The notes under the pieces are model-generated. The model worked only from the letters and a program-made list of their open reading frames with translations, had not been told where the DNA came from and did no database searches. Of a stretch of DNA of 64,000 nt, positions 33,143 to 45,637 are shown one piece after another (within the stretch, counting starts at the first letter, position 1; every line of letters begins with the position of its first letter). This DNA comes from Botryotinia globosa (taxonomy: Eukaryota; Ascomycota; Leotiomycetes; Helotiales; Sclerotiniaceae). The stretch spans positions 2,046,001-2,110,000 of the forward strand of contig RCSZ01000003.1 of assembly GCA_014898425.1 (NCBI GenBank), written 5' to 3'. The translations under genes were made by a program, and so were the position numbers.

Positions 33143-34646
33143 TCAAGGTTCGTAAGGGGATTTTGCGCGCGATCCCGTCATCACTCTACCTCCCTTCTCG
33201 GTAACCAAAACGGCGTCTTCGATTCTGACGCCGAAGCCAACTTTTTTACCGAGTTTGGTGGCTTGGGAGGAGGTTATATAGATTCCCTTTTGGGGGTTGG
33301 GTTAGTTTTGTGGGTTTGTTTTGAGGGGAGGGGGGTAGTTTGCGTGTGAGGAAGAGAGAATGGGGAAGAGAGAGAGAGAGAGTAAGCAAACTTACGGGTT
33401 CATTAGTAACTACTTCTCCTTTTTTCAGTTTCTCTCCATTAACCCCATTGAGGTATGGATGTTCGTGCATTTCCAACCCTAATCCATGGCCTAATCGATG
33501 TGTGAAAAACTCTCCATACCCCTTAGCTTTAATGACATTCCTAGCCGTCTCATCTACAACCGAACACGTCTCGTTAATATTCATCTTCTCGATCGCTGCA
33601 GATTGCGCATCGTATACCAAATGCCATATGTCCATCAATTCTTGATCAACCGTAGATGTGGATGGCAGAATAGTACGAGTCACATCACTTCCATACCCAT
33701 GCAACGAAGTCCCTATATCCACCAACACAAATTCTCCATCCTCAAGAACCCGTCCCTTACCACCCCCATGCGGATTAGCAGCCTGTTCGCCAAAGAGAAC
33801 TATTGACCAAAACCCAGCCCCAACACCCGCTTGTGTAAAAAGGCCTTCGGCAGCTTCCACGATACTTTCCTGACTCATACCCACCTTGATACATTTCTGC
33901 AAACTCCTTACCAGCTGCACCGTAAACTCGTTTACGCCCCTCAAGATATCCAACTCCGTCTCGCTCTTCACAGCCCTCAATTCCTTCATTTCCAAACTCA
34001 TCAGTTGCACATCCACTCCCACATCCTGCAATCCCGCCGCCACCATAAACCGAACATGTTCATCCAACACCACCTTCTTCAATCCCATTTCTCTATGCAA
34101 CACCTCATAAGGATTTTCCTCCTCCTTCCACTCCACAATCCTCTTCGTCTCCTCAAAAGCCATATCCAAAGCCCCAATCCTCCCCCTCTCAAATTTCGGC
34201 ACCAGCAAAGTCGCTCCTCCCTCCTTGTCCAAAATAACCAAAAACGGCCTCTCAGAAAGTTCAAACGCGCTCGAAACATTCCCAAAATACTCCGTCGAAG
34301 CCGACGGCTCCGCAATAAACGCATCTACCCCGTCCCTCTCCAACACCCCCGCCAACACCCTCTGTCTCTCCAGAAACTCTTCTCGAGCAATCGGTTTCAC
34401 ATCCAGAAGTTGCTCATATTTTTCCAAACGCGACCACGCGCATTCGTGGAGAGATTCAGATGTGAGCTGGAATTCCTGATGGCGATGAATAGATTGGGAT
34501 GAGAAATAGGTCATGACCATTGCAAGAAAGAGGGCCGAGGCGAGAAGTGGAAGGAATGTCAGGTGATCTCTATACCGGCGTCGTTGGTATTTTGAGGGCG
34601 TGTCTAGAGGAAGGAGATATTCCCTCATACCTTTTTCTAATGACAT
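33143..34646 (-). CDS. M24 family metallopeptidase, membrane-anchored (Xaa-Pro dipeptidase-like)
   Basis: There are two exons, 34646-33396 and 33286-33143, giving 464 aa. Residues ~31-48 form one hydrophobic segment (FLPLLASALFLAMVMTYF) after a basic N-terminus, so a type II membrane protein is likely. A creatinase N-terminal domain (REEFLERQRVLAGVLERDG) precedes the pita-bread domain with all five metal ligands: VDIGTSLHGYGSDVTRT (two Asp), HRLGHGLGLEMHEHP (His), NEPGIYI (Glu) and VRIEDAVLV (Glu). The last two are joined across the intron. M24B enzymes cleave Xaa-Pro bonds. The anchored form suggests action in the secretory pathway or vacuole lumen. Confidence 0.9.
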
Positions 34647-35273
34647 ATTGTATATGCTCTTATCGGAATGTATTGGGGTTACGGTTCTTGATGAAGATTG
34701 CGTGTAGTTTAGAATTTGGCTTGGTTGAATTGGGGGTTCCAGAGTAAAAGGGTCCGGGCAGATACCATCGATGATATTTGTTACCTCTCTCTAAATTGGG
34801 AAAAAGCACAATAAAGACTGGTTTTGATGCTCGAATTTTATTGTCACCACAATGTTGACGAAACCTGGAAGTTCACCGTGGAAGATAACCTTGAAAGATA
34901 AAGAAGGGGCCGTGCATGATTTTCATCTCATCACATCAAATCGAATGGCACAGGTGTGTATCATGTAACTAACCAGTTTTAATAAGGAAGCTACTATCAA
35001 ATTCACTCATTGCAACAAGTAGATCAAATTCTAGGAACATCTCTGTATTTGTATATAAACTTAGAAAAGAGCGATATAGACAACGATTTCACTTTTCTGA
35101 TACGAAAAAGTATTATAATCAATGAATCTCTCATATCCAAGGAAATCTAGTCAGGCAAGAAACATAGAACGCATAGAACGCTAATCTATACCATCCCCCT
35201 TCTTCTTCTTTTCTACCACCAACCATCATTCAGAAACCACGTATTATAAAAGATAGTGACTACCTGAAATTTT
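34647..35273. other. Spacer M24 peptidase / ODC, no gene seen
   Basis: This 627 bp stretch holds the promoter of the M24 gene and the 3' UTR of ornithine decarboxylase. No open frame of note was seen. Confidence 0.4.
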
Positions 35274-36655
35274 TCACATTCCAAGTAGGGCATTGACTCC
35301 CGGCTCACTACAAACATAGATAACATCATGGCTGTCCGTGAAGCCGTTGAATCTCGTTGCAGAACACTTGGTGTATGCACCCATACTCTCAAAATAGAGC
35401 CAGTCTCCAACGTCAAGATTGTGATTGAAGTGAATGCTAGCAGAGATACGATCAATGCCGTCGCAAGTTGGACCCCAGATCGAGTATTCGGTGCCTCCGA
35501 GGGTTGCTTGACTTGCCAGAGTGTCAAAGTAAGTGCGGTTGCCAGTTTGAAGAACTTGAGCAATTGGGTTTTGATGATCAAACATAATGCTAGAGAAATT
35601 GCCATAAAGGCCATCATTGAGGTAAAGCATATAGCTCTTTTCCAATGTTTCGGGATCTTCGACGGTTCGGCGTGCAATGACGTTACAAGCGAGCGTGAAA
35701 GCATTAGCGACATAGTAACGTCCAGGTTCTCCGATAATTTTGATGTGTTTTGGCATATATTCCTCAAGGGCATCACTGAGTGCGGAAGCCATTACTTCAA
35801 ATGTTTCAGTGCAGAAACCTCCACCGACATCGAGGGTATGCATGTAGTAGCCATATGTGCGAGCTTGTTCGAAGACGGTGTGAGCATCCTGAACTGCCTT
35901 CCTGAATGCAAGAGGGTCCGAGGCACCGGATCCTACATGAAAGCTAACGCCAACAACGTTGAGGTCAAGTTCTCTGGCTAAAGCAAGAAGATTGCTTGTT
36001 GCATCCATTGCTGCTCCAAATTTCAAGCTCAATCGGCACAAGCTCGAGGAGTCATCGGTAGAGATCCGGAGAAATAGTTCAGCCCCTGGGAACAATTTCT
36101 TAATCTTGTATAACTCATCGCTGTTGTCGAATGTCATTTGCTTGACTCCTTGCTTCTCAGCAAATCGAACATAGGAGTTCGTCTTGCATGGTTGAGCATA
36201 AATAATACGAGAAGGGTCGATGCCAGCCTTGAGGACTTGCTCTATCTCGCCCTTGGAAGCACAATCAAATCCTGTGCCAAGTTCTGCCAAGAGACGAATG
36301 ACTTGTGGGTCTGGGTTGCATTTGACCGCTGTTCTGAAGTTAGAAAAATTGAAACCGACAGGTGAGTAGGTATGAAAGACTGACCATAGAACGGCTTGAC
36401 TCTGGGTAAATTCTTCTTCCACCTCATGTGCTGTCTGTAAACCTCGCCTAGATCAGCGACGAAGAACGCATCTTCGTCATCTGCCTCGCAGACATCGTTA
36501 TCAATATTTTCCACCCTTTGCTTTAAAGCATTTCCAATTATAGTTTTTGCGGTATTCACGCCATTGAGTTCAATATAAGAATCTTTGGGATAGTATGATT
36601 CGATACTATCAAGATTGTTATTGTTTTCGTAGGTAATAGTGGCGGAAGGTGACAT
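35274..36655 (-). CDS. spe1: Ornithine decarboxylase
   Basis: There are two exons, 36655-36385 and 36328-35274, giving 441 aa. This PLP enzyme converts ornithine to putrescine, the first step of polyamine synthesis, in the cytosol. The N-terminal ~75 residues are variable and acidic. The barrel starts [35 protein letters not shown], with the PLP Lys at ~93 just after the splice junction. [18 protein letters not shown] and [12 protein letters not shown] are PLP-phosphate and substrate contacts. [11 protein letters not shown] holds the catalytic Cys. The end is [12 protein letters not shown]. The start is the first in-frame ATG. Fungal ODC is controlled post-translationally by antizyme and often by leader elements; the long upstream region (2.4 kb to the next gene) could contain such a leader. 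Confidence 0.96.
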
Positions 36656-37546
36656 ATCCTCGTATTTAACCAAGGATTGTTTGATATAGTTGTGATTTGA
36701 TTACTAGTAAATGTCAGTATGGCCAAGAAAGTGTCAAAATGTAGCCAAGCAATGCCAGTAGGTGATCAAACATACTTGTACTTTGAAAGCCCAAGGGTAT
36801 GTTAAGGTGGTCTATAACGATCAGATCCTGTGCTGATCTGGCGAGGTCGGCTCGACTCTTCCTCTGCGAGAGGAAGGCCCTTTAAACTCGTCCTATGCGG
36901 CAGCTGAGGAGTTTCGGACGAAGACGGGGTGTTGTTAAACAACTCGTAAAACAAACGCTCAAGCTGATTAAAATGCAGCAAAAGGAGGTGGTGTGGTGTT
37001 GATGATGTGCCGGTTAGGACGTTCGGAGTAATCTTGATCAGAAACTAGTATCGCGGCCGTTGGAGCCGTGCTGGATGTTTCGCCTTTGATTAGACCAAAG
37101 GCAGTCGAGAGGGAATTGGAGGTTCTTCGTGGTTAGAAGATCTGCGAGAGAGGTATTAGCAACAGTGTCTTGAAATGCCGCACCTCTACGTCCAAGTAAC
37201 ATCCGTGAGGCGTTTAAAAATCGCTCTGATCCTCGCACCATGGGAAGATGAAAAAACAGATGCGTTGAACGACGATAATGGCATTGCTCTGCGAAAGAAC
37301 AGATTTTTCATCGGCGGGGTAAAGATTATTGTTCATGTACGTACCCGGAAAGAATGTTCTCAATATAGTCCAGACAAAGACTATATCGCGCAGATATCTT
37401 GGTTGATTGAAGATGATGAAGTTAAACAAATGGATAGGATTCAGCACAGCAAGTGGCCAGTATATTCCACTCTCTGTGTTATGTACTGAGTAGGTTATGA
37501 AGGTTGGTGGCTAGACTGGCTTCTTTTGGAGCTTTTACACGGCTGA

Positions 37547-37567
37547 GCTTGACGCTTGACGCTTGAC
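37547..37567. repeat. GCTTGAC x3 tandem repeat
   Basis: Three perfect copies of a 7-base unit lie in the long spacer upstream of ODC. Confidence 0.8.
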
Positions 37568-38442
37568 CTCAGATTTGGCTGTTTAAAAATTTGTGTTAGA
37601 CTAAGAGTTTTAGCCGACCCACTCCTTTCCAATAAAAAATACCTCACGCCTCGATTATAATGATTTCTCCCGATCCTCTCGGTTTCCCAACTTATTAATA
37701 CATATTAGATATTACATATTACATATTACATATGCACATAGTTACATCTCTGTCTAGTATCTACACGTCTATAGAATTTAATTTATATCTCATTTAATTC
37801 CTCACCATCTTGTGTAAATTTGATTTAGGATGAATGCGAAGGAGGCATGAGGTACGGAGACGAGGCCAGGTATCCATGAATTTCTACAACTCTGCCCAAA
37901 TTCCAATTTTTACCGCCATCTTCAGGCACGTCTTGGAAATTTGAATAATTTGACTGAATGACGCACAAGAAGTAAATTCCAATACCTGGTGATAAAATAA
38001 TGAATTCTCCAGTAGTTTTCATGACTCGCTCTTCTTATTCGTGGGCTGCGTGGAGCGGGCTGCGGGTGTCAATTCCAACAACAATAAAATGACCAAATAT
38101 GTATTTGAATACCTACGGTACGTTAGCGAGGGTTAAGACAACAAAAGACTCGAGTCGGTCAGCAATATTTGGTCTCAGATTAGGCTATTCTACATATATG
38201 CATGCCGGTTAACTTACCTAGTGTTTCAAAAGTAATAAATCTGTAATCTGTAATATGAAGACTATCGTTATCGTTACTAAAAATACAGTCGATCATCTAC
38301 GATACAAACGGCTGTAAGCTTCCGAGACGCCCCAGATCAACTACCGGTATTTAATATCGCATTCGTTCAAACTGTTCTACGGCGAACACTTAATAGATTT
38401 CCCTACTCAATAAGCTTTAGTGTGCTTCGGTGGTTGTAGTAT

Positions 38443-38459
38443 GGCTGGCTGGCTGGCTG
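38443..38459. repeat. GGCT microsatellite
   Basis: Four copies of GGCT plus one extra base lie in the ODC-CYM1 spacer. Confidence 0.75.
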
Positions 38460-39099
38460 TAAACGTTCACCTCCGCCATTTCTTAACCCCTCTTTGACCC
38501 CTTTATGAACCGCCAACAGACCTCCAAATATCCAAATATCCCTCATGCAATACCACACACACAGCCCAAATCCTATCAGGTAGCCAATAACTTCCCCTCA
38601 TTTACCTTCTACAGTACATGGCTCCGGTATGTCCTCGCATCTTTAGTCCGCCATCCCATGCCTCCGGGACCACAGCTCTGAAATAAGATGGAACCATAAA
38701 GCGACAACTCACGACATATATGCCTGGTTATACACTAAATGTTGCTATTGCGCTAGTCTTCTCAGAGGAAGACGTGACTTGTGATCTAACAGCCATCAAA
38801 ATAAGACTGCAGACGTGATAATCTGTTCGTAGCGCGAAGAAAGAATTGAAAGTCAAAGAAAAGAGGAAATAACATGCCTACCAAGGTGCATCTTCAAAAT
38901 TTTGACTTGATTCGTTCGAAAGAGCCATGTCGAAAGGTTATATGTCATTGCTCATTACATGCTAATCAGATACCTGTCACGGACATCGCTGATATTTGTC
39001 TTTACCTATCATACATACCATTCAATCATTAATATTGTACATCCCAAACGCCAGTATATGCACTTGAGTGGAATACAATATGTTACAGAACTGCAGGTC

Positions 39100-42000
39100 C
39101 TATGATCCGAAAGCGGCGTCCTTCACATCTTCCTCATCCATGACCTCAGGTTGCTCTTGGGCGAGTCCCAAATTCTTTGTTTCCCAAGTTCCATCTACCC
39201 ATGGCTTTTGCTCTCCAAGGAAAACCATGTTACCTTGGCCGTTTTCTAATGCATCAACGAGATATTTTTGCGCAACAGTTTGGACTTGCTCCTTAGTCAC
39301 ATCCAATAAACGCTCACGTCGCTCTTGAACCATCTCTTCCGAAACTCCGGATACGAACCTGGTCATGCCCTCTTGACTGACCGATTGAGGTGCATCGACA
39401 CTTTGGAATACAGATAATTTGGCATCTTCAAGATCGCGTTCGGTCCATTCATTTTGAACTGCCCATTTACCAGCGTTGCGCATGATCGACATTGTGTTTA
39501 AAGGATTTGGATCACGATAAGAGTAAAATCCAAAGATGCCATCAAGTCCCCGCGAGTAAGCTCCTCCGCCATAAGCTCCGCCTTTTTCTCTAATCTCATG
39601 ATGCAAATGTTTATGAGTCAAGAGCTGAGAGAGTATTTGGAGAGGCGCTCCAGCTGGAGAAGTATAAGATACCGTCGGAAGAGCAAGGCCACCATAGTAT
39701 ACTTGGTATGGCAGGGGAAAGAACGTCTTGGTGTTTCTTGTGAAATCTGGGGGAGGGACTAGGCGAGATGGCAATTCAGATCTTGGTATTGATGATAGAA
39801 ATTGCTGAAGCGCGGCTTCGTTGTTTGTGACACTTTCACTACCACAGGTGAGGGCAGTCCTGAAGGTGGAAGATCCAGAAAATGCGAGTCGCTGAATCGT
39901 CTTGAGCTTATCAATAACATCGGCTAGTCCTTCGGCCTCAGGTCTCGAGGCAAGTGAGGTGGTGAGCTTGACTTGAGATAATCCTCCCACTTGTTCCTTC
40001 AAACGCCCGTATTGTGTTACGCCAGCTTCAGCATAGCCTCTGGCAAATACATGCCCAGATGAAGCGATGTTATTAACTGCACCGTCTGCCGAGCCCTGCA
40101 AAAGCTGACGGATGCGGACTTCGGCATCAGGGCTATCAAAATCAGTTTCGAGGACTAGTTTTCGCAATAATCTGAACATATCAGGCACGTTTCGATCTAA
40201 AGCAGTCCCGGAAAAGCTCAAGCCCTCAGATGCTGACCTGAAATCTGTGGGAGACGAGGAAGCATGATAGCCGACACCAATTCCTCCAGTCTTAAGTTTC
40301 ATCAAATCTTCTAACTGCTCCGTAGTCATGTCCTTTGTTCCAAGACGCATTATAGCATCTGTGAATAATGGAATGTATGCTCGCAGTTCCTCGGGTAGAT
40401 TTTCGATAGTGTTGATGGCTCTGAAGTAGGTCAGTCCGTTTGTGGGTGCTTCTCGCCATTGTACATTGACATTTTCAACCTTCGAATCCCTTAACTCTAT
40501 TTTCTCGTCTTGTCTTGGAATGTCCTTAACGTGAACAGTTGGGAGACAACTGAGATCTTGAGTGTTAGATTTTCCTTGCTCTTCCAAAAGCTCTAATTCC
40601 CTCTTTTCTAACTGCGCACGAGCTTCAGCTTCACCGCCAGCCTTCTCAGTAACCTCTGCAATCTTCTTTGCGAGACGTGTGGCTTCTTCGGCTACAAGCT
40701 CATCTCCATAAGTTGTTGAAGGAGCCATTGTGAAAGTGAGTGTATTATCATTTAGTAAGTACTTCTCCAATAATCCCTCCAAATAACCACCCTTCTCGAA
40801 CTCTCTTTGAAATGCGGCAACAGTATCGTTCCAAGCTAGCGCTTCAAAAGGATCAACACCCTCAAACCACTTAGGTTTAATTCTTTGCATTAATGACATG
40901 CCGAACTTGGCAGTTTTATGCTTCAAGCTCAACTCCAGTTGATGTAGGTAGCCATCGATTTTCGATTTCTCAAATCCATTTTTATGTGCTTCTTGGAAAG
41001 TCTTGTGAATTGCTTCCTTGACTTTCGGTACGTCGGCTTCTTTAACGCCGGTTAAACCAACAGAGAATATTCCAACTTTTCCAGAAGGGTCATAGCCACT
41101 ATTTGGACTCCATTCGGTTCCCAAGCCAGCTTCAATTAAGTTTCTATAGAGTGGAGATCCATATCCATCCATGAGTAGAGCAAACATTATTGAAAGAGAG
41201 AAAGTCTCTAAGACATCCGTAGCATCACCTACCAGCCATGACGTTGAGGTCTTGAACTGCATATCTGCATCCACCAATGGGTCGATAGGCCCTGGAACTG
41301 TGATAGTCTGTGGACCAGATGATAAATCGATAGGTTTTAGTACTTCCATATCTCCGTTTATGCGCTCAAAAGCATTTAGTTGAGCATTGACCTCTACAAG
41401 ATGATCTGCCAAAGGCATATCGCCGTATGTAAAAACTTTAGCATTGCTTGGATGGTAATGCTCGGCGTGGAAGTTCTTTAATTGCTCATATGTTAACTCG
41501 GTCATCTTTTGGGGATCACCTCCAGAGTTGTTGATGGCAGGGAAAATATGGTCTTGAAACCTGATGTAGTAAAGATATCCAGCATCCGACATTTGTCCCT
41601 TCATCTCATTGTAGACAACACCTTTGAACACCAATTTGCTATCTTCAGGTTTGGCAGTGTCTCCCTCGATTGCCACTCGTGGGTTCTCGGGCCCTATTCT
41701 CCATCCCTCTTGTGTGAAGTCGCTCTGTTTCAGTAGTGGATGCAATGTTGCATCAAGGTAAACAGACATGAGATTTTTGAAATCTTGCTCATTGGTGGTG
41801 GCGAAAGGATAGAATGTGTGAGAAGACGCAGTGAATGCATTCATGAAATTTGATAATGTTCTGGGTAGCATTTTGAAGAATGGGTCACGAATGGGATACC
41901 TACAAACTATTCAGCGCGATCCAATGTGATATGGATACTAATAGAAAGGAAGACAATTTACTTTTTGCTGCCACATAATGTTGTGTGTTCCAATATATGA

Positions 42001-42239
42001 GGAACTCCAGTATCATCTGGAGGATTCGTTTTGAATCCAATAGAGAAGACATTGTTCTTATCTTCTCTGGCAACATGTAAATAATCTGCGCCCGTCTTAT
42101 CATGCTTCAAATGAAGTGCTGTCAACTCAAGTTCTTGAACATGTTTTGATCTTAAGAGTGTAAATCCATGAAGCTTTTCGCCTGGCTTTGGATATTGGGC
42201 GAGTTCCGTCACACCTTTTTTTGCAGCTTGTCGTAACAT
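39100..42239 (-). CDS. cym1: Mitochondrial presequence protease Cym1 (PreP, M16C)
   Basis: There are two exons, 42239-41962 and 41899-39100, giving 1,025 aa, the family's normal length. The inverted zinc motif HILEH is at residues 81-85, followed by [31 protein letters not shown]. The distal Glu region and the second half ([36 protein letters not shown], supplying Arg and Tyr contacts) are intact. A hinge rich in Glu/Lys near residue 500 joins the two halves. Cym1 degrades cleaved targeting presequences and other short peptides in the mitochondrial matrix or intermembrane space. The N-terminus [10 protein letters not shown] is basic and could start a short presequence. It is divergent from the taxilin gene with 363 bp between the starts. 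Confidence 0.95.
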
Positions 42240-42602
42240 ATTTCTTGTATCAATATGTCATCAAAGACACAAAAAAAGTGTGAGAGAGGTAATGAAAGGA
42301 CGATGGAAGGAAGGGAAGGAACGAGGGTGAATTAATATGGTGAGGCGCAAAGGAATATGATTACTGATTTCACTATTGGAAGGTTCGCTTCAGTGAATTT
42401 TCGTGTTTTTGATTGCCCGAGTGTCCGGCTCGGCCACACTAGCTTGGTTATACAGTCAACCTCGTAATATCTTATTTTGAGAAAGAACGTCAATGTGCAG
42501 AGAGGCAGGCAATACATGAAAAATCAGAAAATCGCATTGCGACAAAATTAGTCGTCGCACATAAACGATAAGTACCTAGATACTCACACTTGAATTTTAA
42601 CA
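42240..42602. promoter_or_regulatory. Divergent promoter CYM1 / taxilin
   Basis: This 363 bp stretch lies between divergent starts. A 61-codon minus frame here begins at a usable start but has no recognisable content. Confidence 0.5.
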
Positions 42603-44510
42603 ATGTCGACTGGGGCAAATCCCACTTACGCACCTGGCCCTACGAATTCAAGAACCACCTCTATGAATGCGAACCATACCCATGCCGATTATCCCAATGG
42701 ACATCATCACCATAACGATGCTGGAGTTAAGAAGGGAAAACAGAAGAAGGGAACGGATCCGAGTGAAGCCTCGAAACTTATTGCGGCCAAAATCTCGCAA
42801 CTGGAACTAGATGCAGCTGGAGAGAAGGATCAAGAGGCAGAGATTGGTTCGTTTTGTCCATTCTAGAAACTCCCTCCCTATTACCGATTTGCGTGCTGCA
42901 CCAGTTTTTTGCTGTCGTGTGCATTGTCTGCTCGAAGTGCGTCGCGGTGGAAGGAGAGGGGTAAGCGCTTCGCTTCAGAACTGAATTATTGAGTGTGGTC
43001 TATTCAAGAATGAGGGGTGTCCTTTTTTGGAGGGGGTTCCACGATAGATCGAAATGCCTCTGCCCTAATTTCCCCAATTTGGAGAGACCACAGGGCTGAT
43101 ATGCTCTTCCTGAAGTCCCCCGCGAGTGCAAATGGAGGGGCAATGCGAGATTGAGATCTGCTTGAAAAAATTGCTAACGTATTGTGCTATCAAGAACGCG
43201 AAGTCAAAAAAGCGAATCGAGAACTGAATTCCTCAATATCCAAAATGGACGATCTTCAAAAAATCGAGACGCTCCAAAAGAGGGTCACCGAACACCTTGC
43301 GGACATGAAACGACTGGAGCGAGATAATCAGAAAAACAAGAAGCGTGGTGATGTGCTGCAGAAGGAGAAAGACGTCGCGAGAACCGACCTTGGCAAAGCC
43401 GTCGTCCTCCGAGAGAAGTTGGAGAAGCTCTGCAGGGAATTACAGAAAGAGAACAATAGACTCAAGGTGCGCATTCTGTTGGGTGCATGCGATTTTACAG
43501 ATGCTAAGCGGGGTTAGGGTGAAAACAAAACTCTACAAGATAATGAAAAGATAGCCAAAGAAGAATGGGATCAGAAGTGTAGTGAAATTCTGTGGCAATT
43601 CCAGGACTATCAGCATACAAAGGATAATCCGAAAACTGTGGTTATCAATCCTGAGCTTGACGAACTGTAAGTTCCTCTATGTTAACGCTAGTCCAAGCAC
43701 TAATGCCCTTGCAGTTTCAAAGCAAAGTTCAAGTCATTGATTGATCAGTACGAATTACGAGAGCTCCATTTCCATTCTCTACTGCGTACAAAGGAGCTCG
43801 AAGTTCAGTATAATCTTGCTAGGTTCGAGCGTGAACGAAGAGCTGCTGAACAGGAGGTAAATCGGGCAAAACAGTTGAATCAGCAGGTTCTAACTTTCTC
43901 CAAAACCGAAACCGAGTTGCGAAATCAGTTGAACATTTATGTGGAGAAGTTCAAGCAGGTAGGACCTACTTTTCTACATGTGATATTCGTTTTTTTTTCT
44001 GCTATTGGATGCCTAGAGCTAATTGCCCGCCAGGTGGAAGATACGCTCAACAACAGCAATGACTTATTTCTAACGTTTCGCAAGGAAATGGAAGAAATGT
44101 CGAAAAAGACGAAACGTCTCGAAAAGGAAAACATGGCTTTGACTCGAAAGCACGAAGCTACCAATAAGAACATACTTACGATGGCCGAGGAGCGTACCAA
44201 GAGTTCCCATGAAATCGAGGCATTAAAGACGAGAAATGAAAAGTTGAGAGATATCATTGATCAGATGCAGAGGCAAGGACGAGGTCTTACCCAAGGCATG
44301 GCAGGAACCGTGGAAGGAGAGTATGCTGAAGGAGATTTAGAAGGCACGGAGAGCGAGTACGAGTACGAAGAGGGTGAGGAAGGAAGTGAGGGAGAATATG
44401 ACGACGATACAGAGGAAGATGTTCACCCAGTGCCTCCAAGACCCTTTGGACCTGTACCACCACCACCTCCGGCCTTGAATGGAATGGCGGCTGCGAATGG
44501 CGTACACTGA
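42603..44510 (+). CDS. Taxilin-family coiled-coil protein
   Basis: There are five exons: 42603-42846, 43195-43466, 43518-43666, 43715-43958 and 44034-44510, giving 461 aa. A His/Asn-rich N-terminus and a Lys-rich patch (KKGKQKKG) precede the taxilin domain, an almost continuous coiled coil: LEKLCRELQKENNRLKGENK is the family hallmark, followed by FKSLIDQYELRELHF and LARFERERRAAEQE. The C-terminus is acidic (GEYAEGD, EYEYEEGEEGSEGEYDDD) and ends with Pro-rich PPPPPALNG. Taxilins bind syntaxins or ribosome-linked complexes; the fungal role is poorly known. The first intron is 348 nt with an atypical donor GTTCGT. The fourth (43959-44033) is 75 nt with no stop, so its retention would insert 25 residues. 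Confidence 0.88.
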
Positions 44511-45476
44511 GAACAGTAGCGAGGCCCGTCTGTTACACAATTTTGTATTACGGTCTTGACATCCATTCCGCGATGCGTGGTTGTCTTTGTATGTGCAAAT
44601 AAACTAGTAAAGTACTTCTTTTGCAACTAATCAGCCATCGAAACTGGAAGATCTTCTTTACACATATGTATATGTACTAGCAGAAGAACAACTAAATAGT
44701 CAACATTGCTAGCGCGCAGGAACAATTAACATTGAACGATCTGGTTGAAATTGTGACCTGTCAATTTTGTCAACACTATCTCCACGTCCCTTTGTGACGG
44801 AAAACAAACTTCATTATTCTTACTCAAGTGCACAAAGAAGACTCGTCCTTGTTCCATTCCTCGTCATGTTGAAAGGATTGTTCCTCCCGAAAGCTGATAA
44901 CAAAATCTTTCAAATAATCCACAAGCTTTCTTGCCGTACTAAAATAGATTATAGACCGACAGAGGCACCTGCACTCAAGTCTCTATGCTTTACAAACCCC
45001 TAAAACAATTGCCGTACAGTTGAGTAATCTAACTGGCTGGTTATGAATGACATTTTTAGTTTATATAAATACTGTTGGAGCTGTGAGAAGTCTCACTCAA
45101 CGAAATGCTACGTCTCTGAATATGAGAAATTATTCGCATCACCCGCACCTGAGATCGGAGCCTAACAACCTCTACTAACAGTAGGTGCTTGTTCACAGTG
45201 CACAAAGAGAGGCTTTCATTGTCAATCCGAACGAAGTCTCCAATTTATTACTTGGTCCAATGGATGGGATGAACTGGCGGGCTAGCCTCTGGTTATGGTC
45301 ACAGTTGCTCTGTTCAATAGTTGAACAATTGCGTTACATGAATCTCAAGAAGTTCGCAGCATCGTTCGTGTTAAGAATGCGCGAAACAATGCTGGATTAA
45401 GCAGTGAGGTTATTCTCGCATTGAGTTTCTTGTTCAGGTATCGAAACAGGATTGAAATAGCACCTCCTGTTCCACT
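44511..45476. other. Intergenic, no gene seen
   Basis: About 1 kb lies between taxilin and the promoter of the 181-aa orphan gene. Short + frames at 44767-45003 and 45185-45400 lack ATG starts or domains. Confidence 0.4.
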
Positions 45477-45485
45477 ATTTAAAGG
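45477..45485 (+). promoter_or_regulatory. TATA-like box of the orphan gene
   Basis: TATTTAAAG is followed by C/T-rich and CAA-rich sequence with no ATG until 45638. This leader is typical of well-expressed fungal genes and supports the start. The leader holds two copies of AAGACTTTCAAGC. Confidence 0.5.
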
Positions 45486-45637
45486 CTTGTCTCTTTCCCT
45501 ATCATTTAATTCCCCATCCACTCATCCACTCCTCGAGCTTCATCTACAGACAATTCGATCAAGACTTTCAAGCAAGACTTTCAAGCAACAATCAGAATTA
45601 TCAACCAGATCCTACTCGCAACCACCCAACAAGCAAG

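Larger units (their letters stand above)
36656..39099. other. Long intergenic region upstream of ODC, no gene seen
   Basis: About 2.4 kb lies between the ODC start (-) and the CYM1 3' end (-). It includes GCTTGAC x3 (37547-37567), ATTACAT repeats near 37711-37733 and GGCT repeats (38443-38459). A 104-codon + frame at 37175-37489 and a minus frame at 37214-37447 overlap and show no domain. An ODC leader with uORFs or a non-coding RNA may lie here. Confidence 0.4.

Noticed and set aside
37175..37489. 104-codon + frame upstream of ODC
   Set aside because: It overlaps minus frames of similar length, shows no domain and lies in presumed promoter sequence.
43959..44033. Reading the taxilin gene straight through this segment as coding
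   Set aside because: The segment starts GTAGGA and ends CCCGCCAG, and its product is hydrophobic and breaks the coiled coil. I take it as an intron that happens to lack stops.
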